Origin: an uncultured Acidobacteriota bacterium
Lineage (GTDB): Bacteria; Acidobacteriota; Terriglobia; Bryobacterales; Bryobacteraceae
Direction of reading: 5' to 3'
Assembly: GCA_902826605.1 (NCBI GenBank)
Contig: CADEFM010000002.1
Coordinates: forward strand, 186,001-250,000
Length of the DNA stretch: 64,000 nucleotides
Shown: piece after piece, positions 24,760 through 35,918 of the stretch
Position numbering within the stretch: position 1 is the first letter of the stretch
Layout: every line of letters begins with the position of its first letter
Made by a program: the position numbers and the translations under genes
Notes under the pieces: model-generated
Told to the model about the DNA's origin: nothing
The model's input: only the letters and a program-made list of their open reading frames with translations
The model's database searches: none

Positions 24760-26184
24760 GTGAATTCAGCACTTAACACCCGTGTGGAAGCCATCCTGGG
24801 ACCCCGGGGATATTTACATTCCTCTGAGGACTTGGCGCTCTACCAATACGATGGCGGCATTGATGCCGCGTTGCCCGATCTGGTCACCTTCCCGCAATCC
24901 ACAGAAGAGGTAGTTGCGCTGGTGAAGCTGGCCGCTGAGTTCGGAATGCCCATCGTCGGTCGAGGCGCGGGCACGGGCTTGAGTGGCGGCGGGGTAGCGC
25001 GTGCCGGAGGGGTCATCGTTTCTTTCGCCCGCATGAACCGCATTTTGGAGATCGATCTCGACAACGAATGCGCGGTGGTCCAGCCGGGCGTTGTAAACCT
25101 GGACATCTCGCTAGCGGTCGAGGCGGACGGATATTTTTACGCGCCCGATCCTTCCAGCCAGAAAGCCTGCACCATAGGCGGCAACGTCAGCGAGAATGCA
25201 GGCGGCCCGCACACCTTGGCCTACGGCGTCACCACGAATCACGTGCTGGGAATGGAATGCGTCCTGCCAGACGGTACAGTTTTCGAAACCGGCGGCCGGT
25301 CTTTCGACACCGCCGAGGGCTACGATCTGACGGGGCTATTGGTGGGTTCGGAAGGCACGATGGTGCTGGTCACCAAAGTCATCGTGCGTTTGATGCGCAA
25401 GCCGGAGCTTGTCAAAACCATGCTCGCAATTTATGACCGCCCAGAAGACGCGGGCGCTACTGTCGCGGAAATCACGGCACGCGCGATTACGCCAGTGGCT
25501 GTTGAGATGATGGACGGCGTGCTGCTCCGCATGGTGGAGGAAGCCTACCACGCCGGTTATCCGATGGACGCCGCCGCGGTGCTGCTTATCGAACTCGAAG
25601 GAATTCGCGAGGCCGTGGAAGAACAGGTGGAACAGATTCGAGAAGCGTGTATGCACTCCCGCGCCCGCGAGGTCCGCGTCGCTCGCAATCAGGCGGAGCG
25701 CGAACTGCTATGGAAGGGCCGCAAGAATGCCTTCGGAGCAGTGGGACGCTTTGCGCCTTCGTCGCTAGTGCAGGATGGAGTAGTGCCGCGCACCAAAATC
25801 GCGCCGGCGCTGGATTTTATCCTGGATGTCGCGCGCCGCTACGATCTGACCATTAGCAATATCTTTCATGCCGGCGACGGTAACTTGCATCCGCTGATTT
25901 TGTTCGATCCGCGCAAACCTGGAGAAACTGAGAAAGTCAAGCGGGCCGGCGATGAGATTTTGCAATATTGCATCCAGGTTGGCGGTTCCATCACCGGAGA
26001 GCATGGCGTGGGCATGGAAAAGAATGAAATGATGGCGCACTTATATTCCAGCGATTCGCTCGACGCCATTGCTGGTTTCAAGAAACTATTCGATCCCCGT
26101 TGCCATCTTAATCCTGGGAAGGTTCTGCCGACGGGTCATGGATGCCTCGAAATCCGCCAATTACCTTCGGATTTGCGATATTAA
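24760..26184 (+). CDS. glcD: FAD-linked glycolate/D-lactate oxidase subunit GlcD-like
   Basis: 474 aa from GTG at 24760. An FAD_binding_4 domain (GRGAGTGLSGGGVA, DPSSQKACTIGGNVSENAGG) is followed by the FAD-oxidase C-terminal domain with HAGDGNLHPLILFDP and GEHGVGMEKN. The family oxidises 2-hydroxyacids such as glycolate or D-lactate and passes electrons to the chain. GlcE and GlcF partners are not in the window, so the exact substrate is open. Confidence 0.9.
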   Translation: MNSALNTRVEAILGPRGYLHSSEDLALYQYDGGIDAALPDLVTFPQSTEEVVALVKLAAEFGMPIVGRGAGTGLSGGGVARAGGVIVSFARMNRILEIDLDNECAVVQPGVVNLDISLAVEADGYFYAPDPSSQKACTIGGNVSENAGGPHTLAYGVTTNHVLGMECVLPDGTVFETGGRSFDTAEGYDLTGLLVGSEGTMVLVTKVIVRLMRKPELVKTMLAIYDRPEDAGATVAEITARAITPVAVEMMDGVLLRMVEEAYHAGYPMDAAAVLLIELEGIREAVEEQVEQIREACMHSRAREVRVARNQAERELLWKGRKNAFGAVGRFAPSSLVQDGVVPRTKIAPALDFILDVARRYDLTISNIFHAGDGNLHPLILFDPRKPGETEKVKRAGDEILQYCIQVGGSITGEHGVGMEKNEMMAHLYSSDSLDAIAGFKKLFDPRCHLNPGKVLPTGHGCLEIRQLPSDLRY

Positions 26185-26199
26185 TTGAAGGGGCGTGCG

Positions 26200-26778
26200 A
26201 TGAAAGCCTTTGGAATCTTAGCTTTGTTCGTGGCTACAAGTCTGGTTGCGGATGTCAAACACCCTGGGCAAGCAGGCAACGATAACATCGATCTGACGGC
26301 AACGCTTTTCCTGGAACCTAACGCCATCCAACAGGAACTTGGTGCTGATCTTGGTGCCGGATATGTGGTCGCGCGCGTGAGGGCGACGCCGAAAATCGGT
26401 GATCTTATGCGCATCGGGCCCGACGACTTCGTACTCGTGTCCCGCAAGAATGGCGACCGGGCGGACGCCGTTTCGCCCGAAATGATCACTTCCAGGAGCG
26501 CACTCACCGTGCGCCGCGATAAACGTCGGCGCGAGTGGGCGGAAGTGTGGAATCAGCCCGGATACTCGGGCGTTGGAACGCTGAAGCAAGAGGAGACAGG
26601 CGCGAATGACGGGACGCTGGCGGCTGCGCTCAAGAGCAAAATGCTCCCCGACAAGGACACCAAGGAAGCGATCGAAGGCTTAGTTTATTTTTCTTTCGAC
26701 TCTGCCAAGACGAAAATCAAAGATCTCGCCTTGATCTACAAGGGACGCGGCGGACGTTTAACGATTGAGTTCAAGTAG
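26200..26778 (+). CDS. Secreted protein, unknown
   Basis: 192 aa from the ATG at 26200, chosen because GAAGGGG lies at the right distance and the signal peptide (MKAFGILALFVATSLVADV) starts there. The mature part has no motif I can name. It follows the GlcD gene after 15 bp and is convergent with rsfS. Likely periplasmic or surface. Confidence 0.65.
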   Translation: MKAFGILALFVATSLVADVKHPGQAGNDNIDLTATLFLEPNAIQQELGADLGAGYVVARVRATPKIGDLMRIGPDDFVLVSRKNGDRADAVSPEMITSRSALTVRRDKRRREWAEVWNQPGYSGVGTLKQEETGANDGTLAAALKSKMLPDKDTKEAIEGLVYFSFDSAKTKIKDLALIYKGRGGRLTIEFK

Positions 26779-26782
26779 ACGT

Positions 26783-27145
26783 CTAAACCGCGATCGCTTT
26801 CGCGTCGCGCCACAGCCGTTCCAGATCGTAGTATGCGCGCGCTTTATCGGAAAAAACGTTGACCACGAAGTCTCCGTAGTCCATTAGAATCCACTCCGCG
26901 TGGGTGTATCCTTCAATGCTGAGCGCACGTTCACCCGCATTCTTCAATTGTTCTTCAATCGCGTCCGAAATTGCCTGCACCTGCCTGGGGTTCGTCCCGT
27001 TGCAAGTGATCAGAAAATTCGTAAAGCCGCCCATTTCCCGCAGATCGAAGACGCGGATGTCTTGTGCCTGCTTGGCATCCGCCGCGTCGACGGCGGTTTT
27101 CCATGCGGAGGGCCGTACGGCGGCCGCAGACGGCTTCTTCGCCAC
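26783..27145 (-). CDS. rsfS: Ribosome silencing factor RsfS
   Basis: 120 aa from GTG at 27145. The conserved core AQDIRVFDLREMGGFTNFLITCNGTN, EGYTHAEWILMDYGDFVVNVF and the DLERLWRDA tail match RsfS/Iojap, which binds uL14 on the 50S subunit and blocks joining with 30S in poor conditions. The frame is open far upstream with a Lys/Ala-rich reading (KKKAAAKRAVTKKTAR), so a longer basic N-terminus from a rare start cannot be excluded. No nadD is next to it, unlike in many genomes. Confidence 0.92.
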   Translation of the reverse strand: MAKKPSAAAVRPSAWKTAVDAADAKQAQDIRVFDLREMGGFTNFLITCNGTNPRQVQAISDAIEEQLKNAGERALSIEGYTHAEWILMDYGDFVVNVFSDKARAYYDLERLWRDAKAIAV

Positions 27146-27317
27146 TCTTGCCGTTTTTTTTGTGACGGCGCGTTTAGCTGCCGCCTTTTTCTTGGGTGTG
27201 CTTGGGGCCTCCGCGGGGAGGGGTGTGGAAGGTCGTTTCGCCCGTGCCAGGGTGGTGTGTACTCCTGTTGGTATCGTACTTGAGAAGTGCCTGCCGGAAC
27301 AAGCGGCCAGTCCTTTC

Positions 27318-27351
27318 GGTAGTGGCCACGTTTGAAAACTTGACCACTACC
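27318..27351. repeat. 34-bp palindrome made of two facing GGTAGTGG ends
   Basis: GGTAGTGG at 27318-27325 opposes CCACTACC at 27344-27351, and the half-sites match at 14 of 17 positions. The right half contains TTGACCACTACC, also present at the right inverted end at 14113-14124. It lies between rsfS and the TonB receptor gene, beyond the receptor's 3' end. Confidence 0.7.
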
Positions 27352-27387
27352 AACCTTTTCCGGGCCTCCACCAAAGGAAGCCGGAAC

Positions 27388-29604
27388 CTAGAAAAATTGC
27401 ACGTTGTACGCGAACCGCACGCCGCGTCCGATTTCTGGCGCGAAGCTTTTCAGCAGCGAGAGGTGGTTGCGATACAGTGCGTCCCCGGCGTTGAACACAT
27501 TCACGCTGAACACATGCACCCGGTGCTGCTGCGCGAGCGTGTAGGATCCCTGGAGATTCATCACAGCATAGCCGGCGGTAGGTGTCTCCGTGCCGAAGAC
27601 TCCTGTCTGCGACTGCGCCAGAATCACCTCGGGCTTGAAGCTCAGGCCCTTGAAGCGGGCATCGAAGCCAAGGCGACCGCGCACGGGAGGGATGCGCGGC
27701 AGTGGGGTGTCGGTCGCGGTCAGGCGGGCGTTGACGGCGTCCAGGCCCAGGTTGATCCAGAAGTAGTTGCGCAGGGCGACGTCCAGCTTGCCCTCCAGGC
27801 CGCGGAACCTGCTGTCTCCCTGGGCGTAGTTCGCCACCGGCAAGCCGTCGTCGAAGTCCCCAGTGGGCGAGAAGTAGACGAAGTCTTTCAGGTTGTAGTA
27901 GAACGCGTTAAACTCACCGCGCAGCCGCGCAGTCTGGTGACGCAGTGAGACGTCGATGCCGTCGTTGCGTTCACGCTTCAAATTTGGATTGCCGATTTCA
28001 AACGTGGCGTTTCCCGGATGCGGGCCGTTGTTGTAGAGTTCCTCAAGTGCAGGAGCACGATAAGAGTGCGTATAGTTGAATGCGAGCGCGCCACCTTTCC
28101 ACAAGCGCTGGCTGATACCGGCCGAGCCGGAGAATCCGATGAAAGAGCGCTTTATTAGACCCAGGGGGTCGTAGGCGTTACGTTCCACACGCCCGCCAAA
28201 CTGCAGGCGCGTGCCGGATTCGAAATCGAGGTTCTGCACAGTGAATGCCGCGAACGAATTCTGCATGGTCGGTGGCGCGATCGATTCCGCGCCAAATATC
28301 TTGTAGTCGCGATGCGTGCCCCAAACGCCGAAGCTGCCGCTGGAACGGTCTTTCTTCTTCTGGTCGAACTGAATGCGGTAGGTGAGCTGTTTGTTGAAGA
28401 ACTCGGTTTCGGTCGCGCCTTCCACGATCTCGTCATGCTTGTAGTTGGTGTAATTGACCTTGGCGGTGATGGTTTCTAAGAAGCCAACGTCTTTCATGCC
28501 GAAAGTACCACGATAGTTGTGACGGCGTAGCAGCAGTTCGGGGGCTTCATGGTGGTGGCCTTCTTCTTCTTCCTCCCCCTCGTGCTCTTCCTCAGCTTCG
28601 GCAGGCACGCCATAAAGCGAGTCGGTGAAGGTGTAGTTGAAGTTGGCGAAGAACTTGTTTCCGTAATAGCCGAGGCCGCCCTGGGTCTGCGCGATGCGCG
28701 CTTGGGAGTTGCGGATCTCTCCAGTCGGGGTTTGATAGTTGCCGGTGCGTTGGCCGCCGCCCGATGCCCAGAACTGCCAGTTGCCAACACCGAGTTCGAA
28801 GCCAGCGCTACTGCCACCGAGGCCGTTATTCGAACCACCGGTGCCGGTGATGAATCCTCGAACACCGGGGCTGGCGTGTTGATGGACGTCGTGGCGGGAG
28901 ATCGCGTTGACGACCCCACCGATCGCATTCGAGCCGTAGAGCAGTGTGGACGGGCCTCGTACCACTTCGATGCGTTCCAACTGATTCACGTCGATCGGTT
29001 CACCGTGGTCCGAGGATTGCGACGCCAACGTGCCGGTGCGCATCCCGTCTTGCATCACCAGCACGCGGTCGCCGTCGAAGCCGCGAATGACGGGACGCCC
29101 ACTGCCGGGGCCTGAGCTGCGTTTCGAGATACCCGCTTCGTCTTGCAGTACCTCACCTAGGGATGCGGAAGAGCGGATGGGGAGTTGTGTCAGGTCCAGT
29201 ACCGCCACGGATTGCAGCGCGTTGGTGACAACCTCCTCGCGGCCCGTCGCGGTGACCGTCACGTTGTCCCGAATCGCGGCAATCCGCAAACGGAAGTCGG
29301 CGGTCTGGCTTTCACCGGCCGCGAGTTGTATTCTCTGGTGCTCATCGGTGAGTCCCGGATTGATTGCAATCACATCGAAGGCCCCGGCGGGGACGTTCTG
29401 AAACTCATACTTGCCGTCTTCGCCGGATTCCACGCTTCGCCCTACTGGCGAAAGCACCACGCGCACCCCGTGCAACGGCTCTCCGGTGCGTTCCAGGTAC
29501 ACGGTTCCGGCGATGGTTCCGGTATTGTTATTGGTCTGCGCCCACGCGCTGCCGCAACTCAGGACAAGAAGGCAAGCGATGCCCTGTAGATAAACGATCT
29601 TCAT
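27388..29604 (-). CDS. TonB-dependent outer-membrane receptor, probable metal uptake
   Basis: 738 aa with a signal peptide (to about SCGSAWAQ), an N-terminal carboxypeptidase-regulatory-like domain (GTIAGTVYLERTGEPLHGV), a plug (residues about 125-240, including RPVIRGFDGDRVLVMQDG and RIEVVRGPSTLLYGSNAIGG) and a 22-strand-type barrel ending in aromatic Phe. A loop near residue 345 is rich in Glu and His (EEEHEGEEEEEGHHHE), a feature of Zn/metal receptors such as ZnuD. The adjacent His/Cys-rich small gene supports a metal role, but the substrate is inferred. Confidence 0.88.
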   Translation of the reverse strand: MKIVYLQGIACLLVLSCGSAWAQTNNNTGTIAGTVYLERTGEPLHGVRVVLSPVGRSVESGEDGKYEFQNVPAGAFDVIAINPGLTDEHQRIQLAAGESQTADFRLRIAAIRDNVTVTATGREEVVTNALQSVAVLDLTQLPIRSSASLGEVLQDEAGISKRSSGPGSGRPVIRGFDGDRVLVMQDGMRTGTLASQSSDHGEPIDVNQLERIEVVRGPSTLLYGSNAIGGVVNAISRHDVHQHASPGVRGFITGTGGSNNGLGGSSAGFELGVGNWQFWASGGGQRTGNYQTPTGEIRNSQARIAQTQGGLGYYGNKFFANFNYTFTDSLYGVPAEAEEEHEGEEEEEGHHHEAPELLLRRHNYRGTFGMKDVGFLETITAKVNYTNYKHDEIVEGATETEFFNKQLTYRIQFDQKKKDRSSGSFGVWGTHRDYKIFGAESIAPPTMQNSFAAFTVQNLDFESGTRLQFGGRVERNAYDPLGLIKRSFIGFSGSAGISQRLWKGGALAFNYTHSYRAPALEELYNNGPHPGNATFEIGNPNLKRERNDGIDVSLRHQTARLRGEFNAFYYNLKDFVYFSPTGDFDDGLPVANYAQGDSRFRGLEGKLDVALRNYFWINLGLDAVNARLTATDTPLPRIPPVRGRLGFDARFKGLSFKPEVILAQSQTGVFGTETPTAGYAVMNLQGSYTLAQQHRVHVFSVNVFNAGDALYRNHLSLLKSFAPEIGRGVRFAYNVQFF

Positions 29605-29694
29605 GTTATTCTCCCCAAATATATTGAAACTGCTAGCAACGGACTAATAGCGCAGCGCATTTCGCGCCGCGCAGGATGGTCGAGCGGGAGAGAA

Positions 29695-31422
<1,728 letters not shown>

Positions 31423-31459
31423 GAGCGCGGAAAATTGTCATGACGCTGAGCGGTGAGCG

Positions 31460-32980
31460 ATGACTGGAATTCCCGGCATGAATGGCCGGCCCGTGGTCCT
31501 CACGATTCTCGATGGCTGGGGCTTTTCGGCAGCCACCGAAGGCAACGCAATCGCTGCTGCGCGCAAACCAACCTACGACAGGCTGATAGCTGAATTTCCG
31601 AACACGCTGGTCCACACCTCTGGTCCGGCTGTCGGGCTCCCGGAAGGTCAGATGGGCAACAGCGAGGTGGGTCACCTGAATATCGGCGCGGGACGGGTGG
31701 TGCACATGGACGTCACCCGCCTCGACCTGATGATCTCCAACGGAGAGTTTTTCAAAGACCCCGTCTTGCTGGCCGCGATGAAACATGCGCGCACCCGGCG
31801 ATTGCATTTGATGGGACTGTTGAGCGATGGCGGCGTACACTCCATGAACACGCATCTCTACGCGCTGCTCGAAATGGCGAAGCGCGAGGGGGTTAGCGAT
31901 GTGTGCGTCCACTGCTTCATGGACGGTCGCGACACGCCTCCGGAGAGCGGGGCGGGTTTCGTGGAGGCTCTCGAGAAAGAAATCCGGCGCATCGGACTTG
32001 GCCGCATTACCAGCATCAGCGGCCGCTACTATGCCATGGATCGCGACAAACGCTGGGATCGCGTGGAACGAGCGCGTGCTGCAACGGTCGATGGTATAGG
32101 AGAAAAGGCGTCGGATGCCATCGCCGCCCTGAAGCGCTCATACGAGAAAGGCGTGACGGACGAATTTGTCGAGCCCGTGGTCATTACCGATGCCCGCGGC
32201 GAGCCGGCCGGCCGTATTCGAGAAGAAGACGCCTGTGTCTTTTTTAACTATCGTGCCGACCGCGGACGTGAAATGACCCAGGTCTTGACTGAAGCGCCAT
32301 TGCGGCTGCATTTCACCACGATGACGCAATACTACAAGGAGCAGACCGCGCCTTTTGTGTTGACGAGGGAGCAGCCATCGCACATCCTCGCCAACATCAT
32401 GGGCGACATGGGTTGGAAAAACCTGCGTGTTGCGGAGACTGAAAAATACGCACATGTAACGTATTTCTTTAACGGTGGAAACGAAAAACCATACTCCGGC
32501 GAGGAGCGAGAAATGGTTTCTTCTCCCAAAGTTGCCACATATGACTTAAAGCCTGAAATGAGCGCCGACGGCGTCGCCGATGTGGTCATCAGCGCAATTG
32601 AAAAGCGCGATTTCGAAGTCATTGTGATGAACTTCGCCAACGCTGACATGGTCGGCCATTCCGGCAAGATGGAGCCAACGGTGCGCGCGGTCGAAACCGT
32701 GGATGCATGTTTAGGCCGTATTTACTCGGCGCTCCAACGCAAGGGCGGCCGCTGGATCATCACGGCGGATCACGGAAATGCCGAGCAAATGATCGATCCG
32801 GTCACGCGTGGGCCGCATACCTATCACACCACCAATCCGGTGCCGTTCATCGTCGTGGATGAGGCGCGCCACGCGCTGCGCCAAGGGGGGGCGTTGCAGG
32901 ATATCGCACCAACGCTGCTTGGCCTTTTCGGAATTCCAAAGCCTAAGGAAATGACGGGCCGGGATCTTCACGCCGGGTAA
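31460..32980 (+). CDS. gpmI: 2,3-bisphosphoglycerate-independent phosphoglycerate mutase
   Basis: 506 aa alkaline-phosphatase-fold enzyme interconverting 3- and 2-phosphoglycerate. Two-domain structure with Mn ligands in LTILDGWG, the catalytic serine in [12 protein letters not shown], and later [12 protein letters not shown] and [21 protein letters not shown] and [12 protein letters not shown] also fit. Lies directly downstream of enolase, giving a two-step glycolytic pair. Confidence 0.98.
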   Translation: MTGIPGMNGRPVVLTILDGWGFSAATEGNAIAAARKPTYDRLIAEFPNTLVHTSGPAVGLPEGQMGNSEVGHLNIGAGRVVHMDVTRLDLMISNGEFFKDPVLLAAMKHARTRRLHLMGLLSDGGVHSMNTHLYALLEMAKREGVSDVCVHCFMDGRDTPPESGAGFVEALEKEIRRIGLGRITSISGRYYAMDRDKRWDRVERARAATVDGIGEKASDAIAALKRSYEKGVTDEFVEPVVITDARGEPAGRIREEDACVFFNYRADRGREMTQVLTEAPLRLHFTTMTQYYKEQTAPFVLTREQPSHILANIMGDMGWKNLRVAETEKYAHVTYFFNGGNEKPYSGEEREMVSSPKVATYDLKPEMSADGVADVVISAIEKRDFEVIVMNFANADMVGHSGKMEPTVRAVETVDACLGRIYSALQRKGGRWIITADHGNAEQMIDPVTRGPHTYHTTNPVPFIVVDEARHALRQGGALQDIAPTLLGLFGIPKPKEMTGRDLHAG

Positions 32981-33067
32981 AGAGAGCGGCGCGCTTCTCC
33001 ACCGCGCTATCCCAAGACGCTACAATGACGGATTGCGAAGCGCCGGGCCATTCGCATTGGTTTTTCT

Positions 33068-33559
33068 ATGTCTCTATTCGAAATCTGCCAATTCATCCAG
33101 GATTCCAAGATCGGCACCGACATTCGCGAATCGATATGGGTGTTCCCCATTATTGAGACAGTGCATGTGCTGGGCGTGGCGATTTCGGTGGGACTCATCA
33201 TGTTCCTGGATCTCAAATTGACCGGGTTGGGCATGCGGCGCATTCCGGCCGCGCACCTCATGCACCGGCTCAAACCGTGGTACATGCTTGGCTTCGGGTT
33301 GATGATGATCAGCGGAGCGCTGCTGTTCTGGTCGGAAGCCGCGAAGCTATATGAGAGCTTCACGTTCCGGATGAAGGTATTATTCCTGGTTTTGGCAGGC
33401 TTGAACGCGCTCATTTTTGAAATCCTCTACACCCCGCGCATCGCGAGTTTCGAAACTCAAGGCACGCCAGGCGGCGCCACCGTGGTGGGATGGTGTTCCC
33501 TGGGATTCTGGGCCGCGGTTATTGGTTTCGGGCGCTGGACGGCTTACGGGCTGAGTTAA
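33068..33559 (+). CDS. DUF6644-like integral membrane protein, first of a pair
   Basis: 163 aa with four membrane spans. Conserved-looking motif WVFPIIETVHVLGVAISVG, with a His in the first span, and FWSEAAKLYES before the third. It is followed 9 bp later by a homologous gene, suggesting tandem duplication and perhaps a heteromer. The role of the family is unknown; the buried His may bind haem or metal. Confidence 0.75.
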   Translation: MSLFEICQFIQDSKIGTDIRESIWVFPIIETVHVLGVAISVGLIMFLDLKLTGLGMRRIPAAHLMHRLKPWYMLGFGLMMISGALLFWSEAAKLYESFTFRMKVLFLVLAGLNALIFEILYTPRIASFETQGTPGGATVVGWCSLGFWAAVIGFGRWTAYGLS

Positions 33560-33568
33560 GGAATTGGA

Positions 33569-34042
33569 ATGGATCTGCTCACGGTCTTTACGTGGTTCGA
33601 CAAGAGCTGGCTGGGTGAACTGATTCGTAATTCCACCTGGGCGTTCGCGGCGATCGAGGTCGTGCACCTGTTCGGGCTCACCGTGCTCCTGGGCACTGTT
33701 ACCGTGGTGAATCTTCGGCTCGCTGGATTCGGTTTGCGGCAGCAGAGCGCCGCCGAAGTCGCGCACGACGCGATGCCGTGGACGTATGTCGGCATTGTGG
33801 TAACCATGGCTTCCGGATTTCTTTTGTTCGTTTCCGAAGCGCTGAAGTGCTACGATAGCCCTCCTTTCTTTTTGAAGATGGGTTTGCTTGCGCTGTCCTT
33901 GATGGTTACGTTCGCGATTCAGCGGCGCATGGCCAATGGTAGCGTTGAGTTTTCATTGGTGGTAGGCAGGTTGCTCGCGACCCTCACGATCGCGCTGTGG
34001 TTCGGTGTAGGACTCGCCGGCCGGGCGATTGCGTTTTTCTAG
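33569..34042 (+). CDS. DUF6644-like integral membrane protein, second of a pair
   Basis: 157 aa, four membrane spans, clearly related to the preceding gene: STWAFAAIEVVHLFGLTVLLG in place of its ETVHVLG span, LLFVSEALKCYDSPPF in place of LLFWSEAAKLYES. Its C-terminus overlaps the start region of the RNA methylase gene in another frame. Confidence 0.75.
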   Translation: MDLLTVFTWFDKSWLGELIRNSTWAFAAIEVVHLFGLTVLLGTVTVVNLRLAGFGLRQQSAAEVAHDAMPWTYVGIVVTMASGFLLFVSEALKCYDSPPFFLKMGLLALSLMVTFAIQRRMANGSVEFSLVVGRLLATLTIALWFGVGLAGRAIAFF

Positions 34043-34047
34043 ACCAA

Positions 34048-34590
34048 TTGGACCGCCTTCCCTATCGTGCAACCGCCGGAGCCGCACCCTACGACGCCAT
34101 TGCGCGATTACCGGTGGCTGTCTTGCTCGACAACGTCAGAAGCATGTACAACGTCGGCGCATTTTTCCGGACAGCGGACGCGGCGGGCATCGAACTCATT
34201 TATCTTTGCGGAATTACGGCACAACCGCCCAAAGGCGGCATCGCCAAAACGGCACTCGGCGCGGAGCAAACCGTGCCGTGGAAACACAATTGGGACGCCC
34301 TCGCGGCCGTCACGGAATTGCGCACACAAGGTTACGAAATCGCCGCGATCGAAACCAGCGAGCGTGCCATCGATCTGTTCGATTGGCGGCCCCGCTTTCC
34401 CGTGTGCCTGCTTTTCGGCCATGAAGTAGATGGCTTGAGCGCACCGCTTCGAGACGCTGCGGATGCGCATGTGCGCATCCCAATGCTAGGATTAAAGCAT
34501 TCGTTGAACGTCGCGACTGCCGGTGGTGTAGTTTTATTCGAACTGCTCCGGAAGTACCGGAAGTTGACGTCCACCTCTGGTCCTGCCTGA
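34048..34590 (+). CDS. TrmH/SpoU-family RNA 2'-O-methyltransferase
   Basis: SPOUT-fold methylase that adds methyl to a tRNA or rRNA ribose. Motif 1 is LLDNVRSMYNVGAFFRTADAAG, motif 2 LLFGHEVDGLS and motif 3 IPMLGLKHSLNVATAGGVVLFEL. No ATG precedes the conserved part; the frame opens at 33997 inside the membrane gene, and TTG at 34048 fits best, giving 180 aa. Target RNA is unknown. Confidence 0.85.
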   Translation: MDRLPYRATAGAAPYDAIARLPVAVLLDNVRSMYNVGAFFRTADAAGIELIYLCGITAQPPKGGIAKTALGAEQTVPWKHNWDALAAVTELRTQGYEIAAIETSERAIDLFDWRPRFPVCLLFGHEVDGLSAPLRDAADAHVRIPMLGLKHSLNVATAGGVVLFELLRKYRKLTSTSGPA

Positions 34591-34673
34591 CGCCCACGCC
34601 TGCCGTCATCACAGAAGTTTGTATCCCTTGCGTAATGGAACAACACTGGTGCTGTCAGCTAAAATGCTAGAGA

Positions 34674-35918
34674 ATGGCTATTACACGTAAATTTCTTGCA
34701 TTTCTCGTTATGTCGCTCGGATTCATGAGCGCCCAAACGCCGGAAATCTTGACACTGGACCAAGCGCTGTCGCTAGCCGAGCAGTACAATCCGCAATTGG
34801 CTGTTTCCGGAGCCCAGGTGCAGGCCGCGCGGGCGGGTATCGTTACCGCGCGAACGCGCGTGAACCCGGATGTGAACTACATTGGCGGACCGCAGAATGT
34901 TCGGCTGCCAACCGCCACGGGGGGCATGTTGCAACACTGGGGCTATTCGCAGATGATCGAACTTCCTAAAATCCGGCGCACCAGAATCGAGATGGCGCAG
35001 ATCGGCCAGGAAACAACGGAGCATGCCCTGGAAGAAACCCGCTTGTTGCTTCGTGGAGCCGTGAAGCAGGCCTTTTATCAGACCCTCCGGCGGCGCGGGG
35101 AAGTGGGGCTGGCGCAAGAGACCGTGAGGTTGGCGCAGGACCTGCGGCAAAGGGTGAGCGTCCAAGTGGACGTAGGCGAAGCTGGGCGGCTGGAACTAAC
35201 GCGCGCTGAGGCCGAGGTGGCCATAGCCCAAACCTTTCTGCGCAGCGCGCAGTTGCGTGAGGTAACGGCCCTCGCTGAGCTTCGAGCCTTGGTTAGCGCG
35301 CCTTTGGCTGAGACGATTTCACCCATGGGGACGCTGGACCCGGCGGTAACTTTGCCCCCTTTGGAAGACGTCCGTCAAGTGATGTACAGCAGGCATCCCT
35401 CGCTCGCGCGGGCCGGCTCTGAAGTGCGGCATTCCCAAGCTCGGCTGCGGACGGAGCTGGCGCTGCGCACACCCCAACCGTACTGGATCGCCGAGTATGA
35501 ACAGATGCCGGACCTTAGATTCTTCCGCACCGGCATCTCAGTGTCTTTGCCCTTCTTCAATCGCCGCCAAGGCCCTGTCCTGGAAGCCACCGCCGGTATT
35601 ACGGCGGCAAACGCGTCGGTGAGCGCGCTGCAACTGGATTTGCGCGCTTCGCTCGAACGCGCCTATGGGGGCTATCAGGTTTCCAATCAACAGGTGGAGT
35701 CCATCGAAGCCGGTGTTCTCATTCAAGCGCAGGCGGCTTTGGACGCTGCCGAAGCGGCGTTTCGCTTCGGGGAACGTGGGATTATAGAGGTATTGGACGC
35801 TCAACGGGTACTCCGCAGCGTCCGCCAGGACTACTTGAATGCGCAGTATGACCGGGAAGCGGCGCTGATTGAACTGGAGCGGCTGCGCGCGATCGATTTG
35901 GGAGGAAACACGCCTTGA
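34674..35918 (+). CDS. czcC: CzcC-type outer-membrane efflux protein
   Basis: 414 aa TolC-family channel with a signal peptide (to about GFMSAQ). The two repeated OEP halves are seen, each beginning near QALSLAEQYNPQL and with long helices rich in Ala/Arg/Glu. First gene of a tripartite heavy-metal RND pump; it overlaps the adaptor gene by 4 bp. Confidence 0.9.
   Translation: MAITRKFLAFLVMSLGFMSAQTPEILTLDQALSLAEQYNPQLAVSGAQVQAARAGIVTARTRVNPDVNYIGGPQNVRLPTATGGMLQHWGYSQMIELPKIRRTRIEMAQIGQETTEHALEETRLLLRGAVKQAFYQTLRRRGEVGLAQETVRLAQDLRQRVSVQVDVGEAGRLELTRAEAEVAIAQTFLRSAQLREVTALAELRALVSAPLAETISPMGTLDPAVTLPPLEDVRQVMYSRHPSLARAGSEVRHSQARLRTELALRTPQPYWIAEYEQMPDLRFFRTGISVSLPFFNRRQGPVLEATAGITAANASVSALQLDLRASLERAYGGYQVSNQQVESIEAGVLIQAQAALDAAEAAFRFGERGIIEVLDAQRVLRSVRQDYLNAQYDREAALIELERLRAIDLGGNTP

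Noticed and set aside
27174..27374. Minus-strand ORF of 66 codons upstream of rsfS
   Set aside because: Crosses the palindrome and the poly-A tract in another frame; the translation does not resemble a protein.
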